Shown here: positions 11,833 to 23,077 of the stretch, in pieces
How positions within the stretch are numbered: the first letter of the stretch is position 1
How the letters are laid out: each line of letters opens with the position of its first letter
NCBI GenBank assembly: GCA_007922305.1
Contig: ML677326.1
Coordinates: 51,314,677 to 51,378,676 of the forward strand
DNA: 64,000 nucleotides
From: Dermatemys mawii
Taxonomy: Eukaryota > Chordata > Testudines > Dermatemydidae
Direction: 5' to 3'
The notes under the pieces: model-generated
Database searches by the model: none
Told to the model about the DNA's origin: nothing
Seen by the model: only the letters and a program-made list of their open reading frames with translations
Program-made: the position numbers and the translations under genes

Positions 11833-12005
11833 TTGATTATTTACTTACATATTTACTTACATATTTACTTATTTACATATTACTTATATATACTTTATAT
11901 ATACTTACTTATATATATACTTTATATATACTTTATATATACTTTACTTACTTACATATTTACTTATTTACTTACATATTTACTTACATATTTACTTACA
12001 TATTC
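11833..12005 (+). repeat. TATTTACTTACA-type tandem repeat and TA tract
   Basis: About 170 bases consist of repeats of a 12-mer close to TATTTACTTACA, interrupted in the middle by ATATATACTTT units of about 11 bases. The open frame across it (Tyr, Leu, Ile and Thr only) is a by-product of the repeat, not a gene. It is a mixed-unit minisatellite or replication-slippage tract. Confidence 0.85.
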
Positions 12006-13337
12006 CATCTTCAACCCTCCCTAATTTCCATATAATATTTTAAACTGCCACACTTTATGCTCCTTTCTATTGGAGAAAGATTGAATATATTGGAGAAAAA
12101 TTGTATCTGTCACTCACAAATGAAAATAGTATATTTATGTCTCCTTGCAAGTATATCAGTATATTTATTCATTGGCTTGTGAAAAGCGATGGTTTATGGT
12201 GGAGTCCAAAATCCAAATAAAGTTCCTAATTGCTCCATTTTAGGTAAATTATTTCCCTCTTAATCAAATTGTTCCAGAGGGTGTCAAATACATGACGGCT
12301 GTTTTTCTTCTGATTTCACCCACTTTGGTTAAGCCATTTGCTGTTTGAGGACTCGTCAATAAAACAAGCTGTTAATAGGTGTATAAAAGGTGGTAGAATG
12401 CAAATATAGAGAGATGGGGAAAATACAAGTGATTGTTATTTACATACAAAGCCTGATGCTAGCTTAATGTAGGTTAAGTCAAGTTCTCAAAACATGCAGG
12501 CAGATCACTTAGAGGCATCAGAGCCTTAGTAAAGAAGTGAGCAGTCTTCAGAAATAAGTAGCTTAATATACAACATTTCATAAAGGAATATTTGAGTTTA
12601 TTTGCAAACAATCTATTAGCCAGTGGTCATTTAAACTCAATATAAGGCTTTTCTAGTACAACTTCAGTCATGGTGGAGGACGTGATCATATAAAACTCAC
12701 GCCAAATTACTGTTTCTAATAGATAATTTCAAAGCAACAGTAATAAATTCAAAATAAAATAAATTAACCCATTCATAATTAGGACCCTTGTAATCCACTA
12801 AAGGCTTTGTGGGTCATTAAATATCTTTATTTATGGGATAAACATGATTTCTCACTCTATTACACTCCATCAAGTCTCTTACACACATGAGCATAGATCT
12901 TTTCTGTAGAGCAGTTCTTCACTACCACAGGTTATGCGATTTACAGGAAAATGTGAATTAAGTAATGGTTTTAATTAATTTCAGTGCAGCTGGGAACAGA
13001 ATGACCAACCTATTGTATTGATACTGTATAGTATCTTTATAGTCCTCTCTCACATAACAGACAATAAAGAGGACTATAAAAGATGATAAAGGCAAGTTAC
13101 CTTTTAACAACCTCAGAAACTTGACTGAATTTGTTTGAATGAAAAATCAAGTTCCCTCTGAGAAAGGACAAATCCTTGTTATGACATGCTGGCCTTATGT
13201 TGGCAAGACTGGACATTGGTGAGACTTAAGTCTTTCAATTGATTCAATAGGAGCTTGATCAGGTGCTAAAGGAACATTTATGTCATCACTAAGGCAGGTG
13301 TGTACAGGCCTTTACTTGTAGAATGTTGCTAACTACA
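12006..13337. other. AT-rich, nothing recognised
   Basis: No gene or dated repeat is visible between the tandem tract and the hAT element. The 8 bases TAACTACA at 13330-13337 are the left target duplication of the element that follows. Confidence 0.55.
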
Positions 13338-15422
13338 CAGGGCCAGTCCACAGCATTTTGGCACCTGAGACAAGGAGGTCAAATGATGCCCCCATACCCG
13401 CTCGCTTGGGCCAAAACTTTGAAAGGTCTCAATTCTGCCTTCTTCCTGTTCTACTCCTCTCATGGTACTGCTCTGCTAGCTACCCCAATAAAGGAGAACG
13501 AACGACTTAAAATGCCTTGTTAAAAAAAATTAAGTAACCCTACTTAACTTTCAGACACCTGACAGCAAATGTAACTTTTCTTGTCTGCATAGTAAACACT
13601 GGCATTTTATCTGTTTGAATAATCAAAGTGGTGCTTTCCCTGCCTTCATGGTTGCAAAGATTTGCACTGCTTCCTGAAGGTTCACAGTCTGGGCCAGCTA
13701 ATGCTCTGTTGAGATGGCTGCCTCTCCTGTGTCATTGTGGAGTGTATATTTTTTTTATTAATTTCAGCTTGGAGAAGCTGCATTCTGCACTGGCAGCTGT
13801 TACAGGAAGTGTTAGAAGTATGTGCAGAGAAACAAAAAAGCATTTGGAAAGAGTGTGGTCATCTTATTTGTGCACAAGTATTCCAGAATAGCCTTTGGAG
13901 TTTATCCTGATTTCAGTTCATCACCTAAATCACTCAGATCAATATGATGCATATCATCATGTGTCAGCACTGTTTTGTAGCGTGCTGCATTGTTGGTGTA
14001 GGTCTCCTTCAGGAATAGGGAGAAGTTTTGGAATATCATACAACATTCCAAATATACCTCTGTGTTCCTTGAGATGCATGAAATGTTCTTCAACTGTACT
14101 GCACAATCTAGCACCTGGTTAAAGAATTCAGCTTTGAATTGTTGCTTGAGGTCTCTTAAGGGATTATCCCATGCCTCATAATCAACATGTCTTCTTCTTC
14201 GGTGACTCCTGTTTTCTTGAATGGGTGGGAAAATAGCTTAAGTGTGAAGTTCCTCTGCCAACTTTTGTGCACTCTTCAAAATGTTTTGAAATCCCTCATC
14301 TGACCAGTAAGACTGTAGGTATGACTTTTTGTTTTGTCCAATTGCTCCATTGCTCCAGATATATCAAGGTCAACACCTTGCAGTCTCTTATTACAACATT
14401 TATTTCAAATGGTATGTCATGCCACAACACTAAGCCACACAGAAATTTGAAGTTAGGTATGTTTCTGGTGATTCCATTTCCCTCTGCCACTGTTCTCCCA
14501 CGAACAGTTCCTGTCATAGGATTATCCTCCATAATGGCAACTATAGCATAATCTGTCTTCCCAATTTGGTGTTTAATAGGCTTTATCATCTCCAGTCGAC
14601 TTTCCCATCATGTGGCACTCAGTAGTTTCAGTGCCAGAGAGGATGTTCCTAGACGTTGCTTCAAAATTTGCCATTGATGAGTTAATGCAGAGAAAAATAC
14701 ATAGATGCTTTGAATTACCTTAAAAAATTCAGCAGCCTCGCTAAAAGCTGATGCTACATCACTGACCACCATGTTCAATGAACGAGAACTGCATGGGACA
14801 AAATAAGCTTGAGGTTTAATTCTCAGATCTGTGTTTGCACTCCTCTGTTCTTTCTTCTCATGTTGGCAGCATTATCATAGCCCTGACCTCTCATGTGAAC
14901 TATCACAATTCCCATATCTTCCACCTTTTTAAGAAGCACATTGGTCATACCAGCTCCTGTAGTATCACCAATGTCAATAAATTCTAGAAAATGCTCTGTG
15001 GCAATCAACATTTCAGGGTCATTTTCACGAGGTTCTACTGTTGTTATAAAATGCACCATTAAAGTTATTTGTTCAATATGGCTGATATCAGGTGTGCAGT
15101 CCAGAAATAATGGAGTAATATCTTGCTGACTTCAGATCTTCCACAATCTTCCGTTTGACTTTTGTTGCTAGTAACTGTATGATCTCAATTTGAATGGTTT
15201 CTGTTATTCCCTCTCACCTTTTCTCCTGCCTGCCTGTTATGTTTCTTGTTCCCTCCTTCCTCCAGCACAGCACCCCACCATCTCTGTGCATCTGGAGCAG
15301 AGAGAATACATATGCCCCAGCAGCAGACACAATTTTCTATATTCTGAGTTCTAGTGGCATCCCACCACAGTCTAGCACCTGAGGTGGCCGCCTCAGTTCA
15401 CCTCCTGGTAAATTCAGTCCTG
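13338..15422 (-). mobile_element. hAT transposon of the ZMYM-like type, full length but dead
   Basis: The left end reads CAGGGCCAGTCCACAGCATT, and the right end reads as a decayed inverse (GGTAAATTCAGTCCTG). Flanking octamers TAACTACA (13330-13337) and CAACTACA (15423-15430) match at 7 of 8 bases, the TSD length typical of hAT. Subterminal GGCACCTGAGACAAGGAGGT on the left and GCACCTGAGGTGGCCGCCTC on the right are also partly inverse. The 2085-bp body holds minus-strand transposase pieces (see next entry). Several ages of damage are visible; nothing suggests recent activity. Confidence 0.8.
13902..15190 (-). pseudogene. hAT transposase (ZMYM1-like) pseudogene
   Basis: Three minus-strand frame pieces remain. 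14823-15059 encodes LEFIDIGDTTGAGM and, at residues 57-67, RGQGYDNAANM; the Asp in GYDNAANM is a conserved acidic position of this hAT group, followed by the usual NRGVQTQI. 14296-14589 and 13902-14114 cover later, less conserved parts; 13902-14114 includes the DDMHHIDLSDLGDELKSG tail. The family is a cut-and-paste transposase also known as the source of vertebrate ZMYM-type genes. The frame is broken by several stops; the C-terminal dimerisation block cannot be recognised clearly. Confidence 0.7.
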
Positions 15423-15430
15423 CAACTACA

Positions 15431-18400
15431 GGAAATAGATCACAGACATTACCTACACAGAAAGTATGGTAAAACGCAAGCTATTTGATACGAAGTGTTT
15501 TATGGAAGCATTTGAGTATTTTTGAAAGGATTGTACCTTATGTGGCTGAACTAAAAAAGGACCTTAACTGTACTAGCATGGCACAATGGTGTCATAATTC
15601 AGATCCAGGATTCTTCTAGTCATGGAAAAGTAAAGGGCTGCAAAGATATATATGACTATCATCATATGTGGATTAGCTTATTGTGCAGTAGAATGCCTTT
15701 CCTTATCAGTGTGGATGTAATCCCCATAGCTTGATATTAAACTCTGTGTACATACCAGTCAATCATCTTACCATTTCTCTTCAACATACAGTGTATTTGT
15801 TCCCACATGACTGAAAATGATATGCTCAGTGTTTTTAAGATATATATATATATATGTTTAAATGTGAAAAACTTTGTTTAATTTGCATTTTAATCTGAAA
15901 TCTAAATAGACAGAGAAGATCTGTGTTTATCCCAAATTTTTAGTTTGTTCCCAGAGCTCAGAATTGCTATGGAGAAACTGTAACATGAGCTGAAAGTATA
16001 TTCTGAATATTGACATGCAAATAAGTAAACCAAGCATCTTAATCAGATTCAGAATTCCTAGTACTGTTGCAACAAGTAGCTATTAAACTACAGTAAAGTT
16101 TGTGTATTTTTCAGGCAACTTTGTTAGATTCTCCTAATTTTTATTTTTAGACCTGCTGGTTGCTATGAGTATTAACTGAAGTCAAGATAGAAGGCCAGAT
16201 ACACTGCTACACTCCAGCTGCTTTGCATTGCTCTGGTGATGCTAAGCAGAGAGAGCTAGTGCTGATTTCTATAAACAGGTTGTAAAGAAATTATGCTATT
16301 AACTGAATAAATTATTTGACATAGGTTAAGAAGGAGATAACAGCTACTGCTGTTATTCTTAATCCAGCACCATTACCACAGTGGGAAATTTATTCGTGCA
16401 TGTCTAAAGATACTGGGTTAAAACTCCTAGTTGTTATGACAATACACATAATATATAATAGAAATAATGGTTCACTAGTGTGCTCCAGGTGCTTTGCACT
16501 ACTTCTTATGCCAACTTTAATCATTGGATCTGCTTCTCATCTGGTAGCTTTGTCAATATGGCAATAGAAAAGTTCCTCATTCTGGTAAGGGTATTGTTTT
16601 AGGTATGTCTGCAGTAGCCATTAGCCTTTTTCATGCTATGTCAGATATTTTATTTCTGTAAGTTAGTTGCCCAGGTTTTCCCACCCTTCCCGCAGTGTTG
16701 TCCATAGAAATCACTGACAAATTCTGCCATGATAGAAAGGAGCAAAGTAGATGCATATTTGAATTTCAGAAGCTTGCCAACTTTTAGACAGACATAATAC
16801 AAGATTTCCTAATTAAAAAAAATACTACTGTACTATCCTCAGAATTATACAGTGTAATTAAACAGACAATCTAATAATTTATGTGATCTACTGAAAAATG
16901 ATCATTGTCACCAGTTGTCTATGCCACAAATTCCAGGTTGTTTATTTTTTTTTTTTTTTTTTTTTTTTTTTGTCCTTTGGCGTGGTCACTTGTGCTACTA
17001 CTGGCTCAACTATACAATGCAGACTAGTTAAATGGAGCTACATTTAAATGATTTTGCTTGTTCCTTTTAGAGATATTTTCAAGTGTTATGATCAGCAACT
17101 GCACTGCCTCCCAAAAGTCCTCACATTCCATTTCCATGTGATTCAGTCCTATCTGTTCTCTTATTCAAAATGTATTTTAAATCATTAGAGGAGAATATGG
17201 GTCAATACAGGCTTAAGTTTCATCAATAAATTGACTTCCAGCGATATACTTTTTCTTATTAAGGCAGCTGGCAACATCTGTCCCCATATTTCAGTGAAGA
17301 AAGAACTTTGATGAAGAGCTACCCTTAACTTAATCCGTGCCGATAAAATTACTCAGTAGAAAGGGGTGATTCATTAAAACTGGCAGAGACCATTATATTG
17401 TTCCTTATATTAAGGTCATTTGTGTTCTGACTTTCAAAGTGGTGAATATGGTCTTCCAAGTCCTGGTTCCTACCTCCTAGGAAGTTTTCAGCAGTTTCCA
17501 GCCTGGGATTGATTAAATAAATTAGATAATTTGTCTTTATGTCAAAAGACGAATGTATATTTTACATGACACATTTTCCATTTTAAAACTGGCTAAAGAG
17601 CAAAGGCATAAAAAAGGAAAAACAATGGGTGAAAGTGTTATCCAAACTCAAAGTGAAAGATGGAAATGTACCATTTTAGCTTACTTTAAATGAGGTTTAC
17701 AGTACTTATTTTTAAAATATATGCATGAAACACCAGATGAAAATTTAAATTAATTTTAAAATAATATATTTAGAAACCTTTCTACCTACTTATTACATTT
17801 TCTGAATTTTCTTATGTTAAAACAATTTACATGAAAGGGAAATTTGTCAGGAATTTGGTAATGGAATTTGTCAGTCTTTCCTCTTCCATATTGCCAGATT
17901 TCAGAACAGCTGGTGTCATGGCACCATATACCAGGAAACAAAGAGGCATACAAAGTGTGGTGGGAGTACATATAGGCAGACTCCACTTCAGGCAATCCAT
18001 AAACCAGAAATCCAAGAGGGAAGAAGAAAAAAAGGATAGGTAAGTCAGCAAAAGTGAGAATTTACCTGAGAAGCTGCCTGCTGGAGTATCTTACACTGTA
18101 ACCTAGCCTCATCAAAAGAATCTAGAACCACATGATGAAAGTGGGATAGGAGAAGGGACATTCAGAAACAGGAATTTTGTTTTAAATTCCATCTGCTCCC
18201 TACCTATTTTATTTGAAATCAAAATTCATCATTTGTGAGATCAAAATTGTTTCCACAGCAACTAGTAGTGATTCAGCAGGGAACACTGGAGTAAGGAAAC
18301 TCCAAATATTCTGCTTTCTTGGAAGAGCCCCATGAAAGAAAAAGGCAATAGGAATTTTAAAAGGGTATTCTGTCATGTATAAGAAACATTGATTTTCTAT

Positions 18401-18920
18401 AGAAATATTTTTAATTTCTTCATGATCCATGGGCAACTCCTTAAAGCTTTTAATGGCAGTATATCATGAACTAAGTCTTTTGCTATTTCTAAAGTTCATC
18501 CACCTTGGTTAACTTAAGTATTTAAGATTGGAATGATATTTTCCGTACTCAGCCTCTTAATTTCATGCATTTTAATTGGGCTTTGCCACTCTTGGCTGCA
18601 AACCAAGGAACTTTGAATATCATTCTGCCACATCTGAGATCATGAAGTCAAGAATCCCTTTATTTTGTCCTTTTCAAAATAGCACTTTAAATAGGTCTCT
18701 TCAGTTACTTTCTTTTTCCTTCTTTTCAGTTGATTGTCCCTTATCTGTAAGTTGATTTCCAGGAGTGCTAAGCATCTAAAATTCTGACTGAAGTCAAAGG
18801 GAGCTGAAGTTAGCCAGTACCTCTGAAAACCAGGCCTTTAGACTCTAGCACTCTTAAATTGTGATTTTAAAGGGTATAAAAAGGTAGTACTGTCATAGAA
18901 CCACAAATTATTGCCCTCTC
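15431..18920. other. 3.5 kb without a recognised gene; simple-sequence tracts
   Basis: AT-rich, with a (TA)n run at about 15840-15856 and an uninterrupted T tract of roughly 28 bases near 16945-16971. At 18761-18836 lies one copy of the dispersed 'GAAGTCAA..GGGAGCTG' repeat described in the findings. Open frames here are short and match no family I know. Confidence 0.6.
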
Positions 18921-19049
18921 AGAGCTCTGTAAAAGACCCTGGGAAGATACCTTTAGAGAGTTCACCCTCTGTAGGGTCACACTTTCTTGATGGGTAAGCC
19001 CTGTCACTCTTCTGTTGCCTGGGTCTGCACCTCTGAGCTTTCAGCATGC

Positions 19050-21424
19050 CTGTCTCATAGACTCAGAGACTTTAACGTCAGAAGGGACCATTATGATTAT
19101 CTAGTTTGACTTCCTGCACAACACAGGCCACAGAATCTCACCCACTCCTGCAGTAAATCTCTAACCTCTAACCTATGTCTGAGCTACTGAAGTCCTGAAA
19201 TCATGGTTTAAAGACTTCAAGGTGCAGAAAATTCACTAGCAAGTGACCCATGCCACACGCTGAAGAAGAAGGTGAAAAGCTCCCAGGGCCTCTGCCAATC
19301 TGTCCTGGAGGAAAATTCCTTCCTGACCCCAGATTTGGTGATCAGCTAAATCCTGAACATCGGCAACACTCACCAGCCGGACACCCAGGAAAGAATTCTC
19401 TGTAGTAACTCAGATCTTACCCCATGTAACATCCCATCACAGGCCATTGGACATATTTACCTCTAATAGTCAAAGATCAATTAATTGCCAAAATTAGGCT
19501 ATCCCATCATACCATTTCCTCCATAACCTTATCAAGCTTAGTCTTGGTGCCAGATATGTCTTTTGCTTCTCTTGGAAGGCTGTTCCAGAATTCCTCCGTT
19601 ACTTCTAATTGATGAGTCCACAGCTTATAACTAAAATTCTTTTATTAATCCCTAAATGCATGACCTTGTACTTTTCACTATTAAATTTCATCCTATTGCT
19701 ATTACTCCAGTTTACAAGATCATCCAGATCTTCCTGTTTGATATCCCGGTCCTTCTGGTATTGGCAATACCTCCTCGCTTTGTGTCATCTGAAAACTTTA
19801 TTAGCACACTCCCACTTTTTGTGCAGAGGTCAGCAATAAAAAGATTAAATAAGATTGGTCCCAAAACTGATCCTTGACAAACTTCACTGATAACTTCCTT
19901 CCAGCCTGACAGTTCACCTTTCAGTATGACCTGCCATAGTCTCCCCTTTAACCAGAATCATTAAAAATTAACCAAATTCATTAAAAATTCTTGCTAACAG
20001 GCTTGCAATTTCATGTGCCAGTTTCTTTAATATTCTTGGATGAAGATTATCTGGACCCCCTGATTTAGACCCATTAAGCTGCTCAAGTTTGACTTCTACC
20101 TCAGATGTGGTAATATCTACCTCCATATCCTCATTCTCATTTGTCATCCTACCATTATCCCTAAGCTTCTCGTTAGCCTCATTAAAGACTGATCCAAACT
20201 ATTTGTTTAGATATTGGGTCATGCCTAGATTATCCTTAACCTCCACTCCATCCTCAGTGTTTAGCGGTCTCACTACTTCTTTCCTTGTTTTTTTCTTATT
20301 TATATGGCTATAGAACCTTTTACTATTTTTGTAATTCCCTTTGCAAGGTCCAATTCTACATGACTTTTAGCCTTTCTTGCTTTATCTCTATACTTCTGGT
20401 CTCAATAAGGTAGCTTTCCTTGCTGATCTCTCCCATCTTCCACTCTTTGTATGCTTTCTGCTTTTTCTTAATCTCCTCTCTGAGATGCTTGCTCACCCAG
20501 CTTGGTCTACAGCTCCTGCCTGTGAATTTTTCCCCTTTCTTGGGATGCAGGGCTTCTGATAATTTCTGCAACTTTGACTTGAAGTAATTCCAGGCTTCCT
20601 CCATCTTTAGATCCACAAGTTTTTCAGCCCAATCCATGTCCCTAATTAATTTCCTTAATTTTTTTTTTAAATTTGCCCTTTTGAAATCAAAAACCCTGGT
20701 TGAAGATCTATTCTTGTGTATCCTTCCATTCAGTTTGAACTGAATTAGCTTATGATTAGCTCATGATTGCTCAGACCAAGGTTGTCTCCTACAACCATTT
20801 CTTCTATGAGATCCTCACGACTCACCAAAACCAAATCCAAAATATCATCTCCTCTGTTGGTTCAGCAAAGACTTGATGAAGGAATCCATCACCTATCACA
20901 TCTAGGAAAATCTGAGCCCATTATTATTGCTAGCACTTGTCTCCAGTCTTTATCTGGGAAGTTAAAGTCTCCCATGATCACACAATTCCCATTAGTATTT
21001 ACTTCATTAAAAACATTAAAGGGGTCTCTACCCATATCGAAATTAGATCCAGTGGTCTATAGCACAGCCCAAGCACTATCCTAGGGGATGCTCTACTAGC
21101 TTTCTTCCCCAATGTGAGTTTTTGCCCAGACAGACGCTGTCTTATCCATTCCATCACTTCTTATTCCTTTACAATCTACCTCATCACTGATATACAATGC
21201 TACTCCACCACCTTTACCTTTATTTCTGTCTTTCTAAACCGCACATATCCTTCAATACCTGTACTCCAGTCATGACTACTATTACAACATGTTTCTGTTA
21301 TCCCTATAACATCTGGTTTTACTTCCTGCACCAGTAGCTCTAGTTCCTCCATCCTCTGTCTCTTTCCATGAACTTCTCTCAGCAAATCCACTGAAACTGG
21401 ACCCTGCGGGGAAGGCTTCCACAC
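19050..21424 (-). mobile_element. CR1 LINE, long but internally deleted
   Basis: Read on the minus strand this runs endonuclease, linker, reverse transcriptase, then 3' UTR. 21200-21424 keeps the apurinic-type endonuclease block (ELLVQEVKPDVIGITETC and HDWSTGIEGY); the usual Trp after ITET is Cys here. 20356-20637 is an open 93-residue piece of the linker (WNYFKSKLQKLSEALHP, SWVSKHLREEIKKKQKAYKEW). Around 19990-20080 is the RT entry block, but the codons for the first palm motifs, expected next, are missing: at about 19950-19975 the frame jumps to the QGSVLGP-type block. The 3' UTR at 19050-19400 is well preserved (CAGAAGGGACCATTATGAT and CCTGGAGGAAAATTCCTTCC). It is a dead copy. Confidence 0.85.
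20356..20637 (-). pseudogene. CR1 ORF2 linker region, open for 93 codons
   Basis: This is the best preserved coding piece of the minus-strand CR1. It encodes the lysine- and glutamate-rich segment between endonuclease and reverse transcriptase (AWNYFKSKLQKL..., REEIKKKQKAYKEWKMG...). The start codon is internal, and both ends are set by mutations rather than by gene structure. It has no independent function. Confidence 0.75.
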
Positions 21425-21439
21425 CCAGAGGAAGCAATG

Positions 21440-21985
21440 TCACCCCTATCTCGTTAGACTGGAGCGAATCTCAAGTGTTGTTCAGAACAAATGGGCTAAT
21501 TGTAAGTCTGGAACACAGCCTAAAAGGTTTTGGGCAGCCTTGAGAACAGAAACTTACAGCACAGTTCAGCTGGGCTGCCCTGAGTGCAGGTGAGCTCAGA
21601 CTCCTCTTTGTCCCCAGTCCAGAAACATTCCTCCTGCCAGCTGACCACCTTCTATCACCTCCACAAAAACCCTTCCCAGTCCTTGGTCTTTTTTCCTAGA
21701 CAAACAGATCACCAGGTCACTTTGTCTTCAACTCTTTGTTCTCTCTACGGGCCAAAACTGGCTGGTTCCAAGTTGGAATGGGCCTTTGGGTCATCATTGC
21801 TAAGTTGCAAAGGGTTCAGGCAATAGTCTGGGGTCCAGACTGTTGGGTAGGGGTTACACCTGGTCCTATGCAACAATAAAACATCCTCTCCCACCATCTA
21901 GTTAGATATGCAGCACATAGAAGAAACTGAGGCACAGATGGTATTCATACAAAACATTAAAAATACTTCCTACTATGTCACAAGT
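21440..21985. repeat. LTR-like sequence next to the CR1 5' break
   Basis: Moderately GC-rich sequence begins near TGTCACCCCTATCTC and ends near ACTATGTCACA. It contains GGGGTTACACCTGGTCCTAT and CAACAATAAAACATCC, the latter a possible poly(A) signal. I recall this block as part of a turtle endogenous-retrovirus LTR. No matching 5-bp duplication was found at the candidate ends, so limits and orientation are uncertain. Confidence 0.5.
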
Positions 21986-22564
21986 ATATAGCACCAATTT
22001 TCATTACACTAGCAGATATATTCTGGGACATTATATACTTCACTTGCTATTCAAATGATGATGTTGAAACTATGCTGTTTAAAATAACTTGTTTATTTAG
22101 TGGCCTACTTATTTCCCAGTATCATCCTACATATTGAAATGTGATTAAATACATTATGAAAATTGTAAAAAAGATATTATTAAATCCTTGTTTGCCCTCT
22201 TTTTAATAGGTTTCTCTCTCTCTCTCTCTCTCCAAAGGGACTGATTTACCTTGTCTCTAATTACAGTTGTAATCCTTTCCTTCAGTGCCAGCTCATTTCC
22301 TTACCCGCTCCTCATTTTCCAGAAAACCCCCAGACGTCAGACTGAAGCTTCCCAACTGACATCACTGGGTACCATCACTATTCTGATTGTAATACTTTCA
22401 AGCAATGCTATCTATTGACCACAATTCAAATTCACATGTCTCCCCACAAAAAAGTGAGAATCTTTAGATAGATTCATAGAGAATTGCTTATTCAAGTGGA
22501 ATTTCAGTAATCTCCAAAGACAGTTTCCCACTTCCCACATCAGGCAGAAGTCATCTCATGGGAA
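21986..22564. other. Unassigned, with a CT microsatellite
   Basis: A (TC)n run of about ten units sits at roughly 22211-22231. The 22240-22560 part is more balanced in composition and free of recognisable repeats; it could be old unique sequence. Confidence 0.5.
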
Positions 22565-22567
22565 TAA

Positions 22568-22690
22568 CACTGCTCTACAGCCAAAATGCTTCTGAAATAA
22601 ATGTAGTCAAACTTTACTAATTCTGGGTCACTGAGAACGAAAATGATGCTTAAAATTGTTGATTGACTCTAGTTTTCAAGATATGCTATT
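22568..22690 (+). repeat. Left terminal inverted repeat of the CACTA-like element
   Basis: This pairs by eye with the reverse complement of 24992-25117. Conserved blocks are CACTGcTCTACA at the tip, TGCTTCtGAaATAAA about 25-40 bases in, and GATtgacTctagTTTtcAAGATAT at the inner end. Gaps of a few bases separate the blocks. Confidence 0.7.
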
Positions 22691-22860
22691 GGGTCAGTAT
22701 ATACGACCCTTGACATGGGAATGGCGGAGGATAAGTGAGTTATAAAGGGAAGGGATTTCAATTTAAACCAGAAATGACTAAAATACATCTTTGACTGGAT
22801 CTATGAATAAATCTATGACTGGGTTTGGACAGTACTTGCTTTTTAGGCAAAACAATGAAT

Positions 22861-22940
22861 GATGCAATCTGAAGCTGGTATTGCATCATACATGATATGA
22901 ATTGTATCATGTTATTCCTAGAAGTCATGGATGATGCAAT
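22861..22940 (+). promoter_or_regulatory. Clustered GATGCAAT subterminal motifs
   Basis: GATGCAAT occurs at 22861-22868 and 22933-22940, its inverse ATTGCATC at 22880-22887, and a one-base variant ATTGTATC at 22901-22908. Four copies in 80 bases, in both orientations, lie between the left terminal repeat and the transposase start. CACTA elements usually carry subterminal motif arrays bound by their own proteins, so these are candidate transposase sites; that role is inferred. Confidence 0.5.
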
Positions 22941-23077
22941 CATAACGAAGCTTACATCACTCTGCTGAACAAATTGCCCTATATCAGCTCTAGAAATCAT
23001 ACAGTGTCGTGCTCTCTTATTTGTCAGTGTTTGATTTTGCAAAGGGACACATTTCTGTTTAGCCAAAGTGAGCAGAG

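Noticed and set aside
11833..12024. 63-residue Tyr/Leu/Ile/Thr frame resembling a membrane peptide
   Set aside because: It is the translation of a short tandem repeat.
21438..21982. Complete LTR with TG...CA ends
   Set aside because: Candidate ends exist but the flanking pentamers do not match, so only an LTR-like block is reported.
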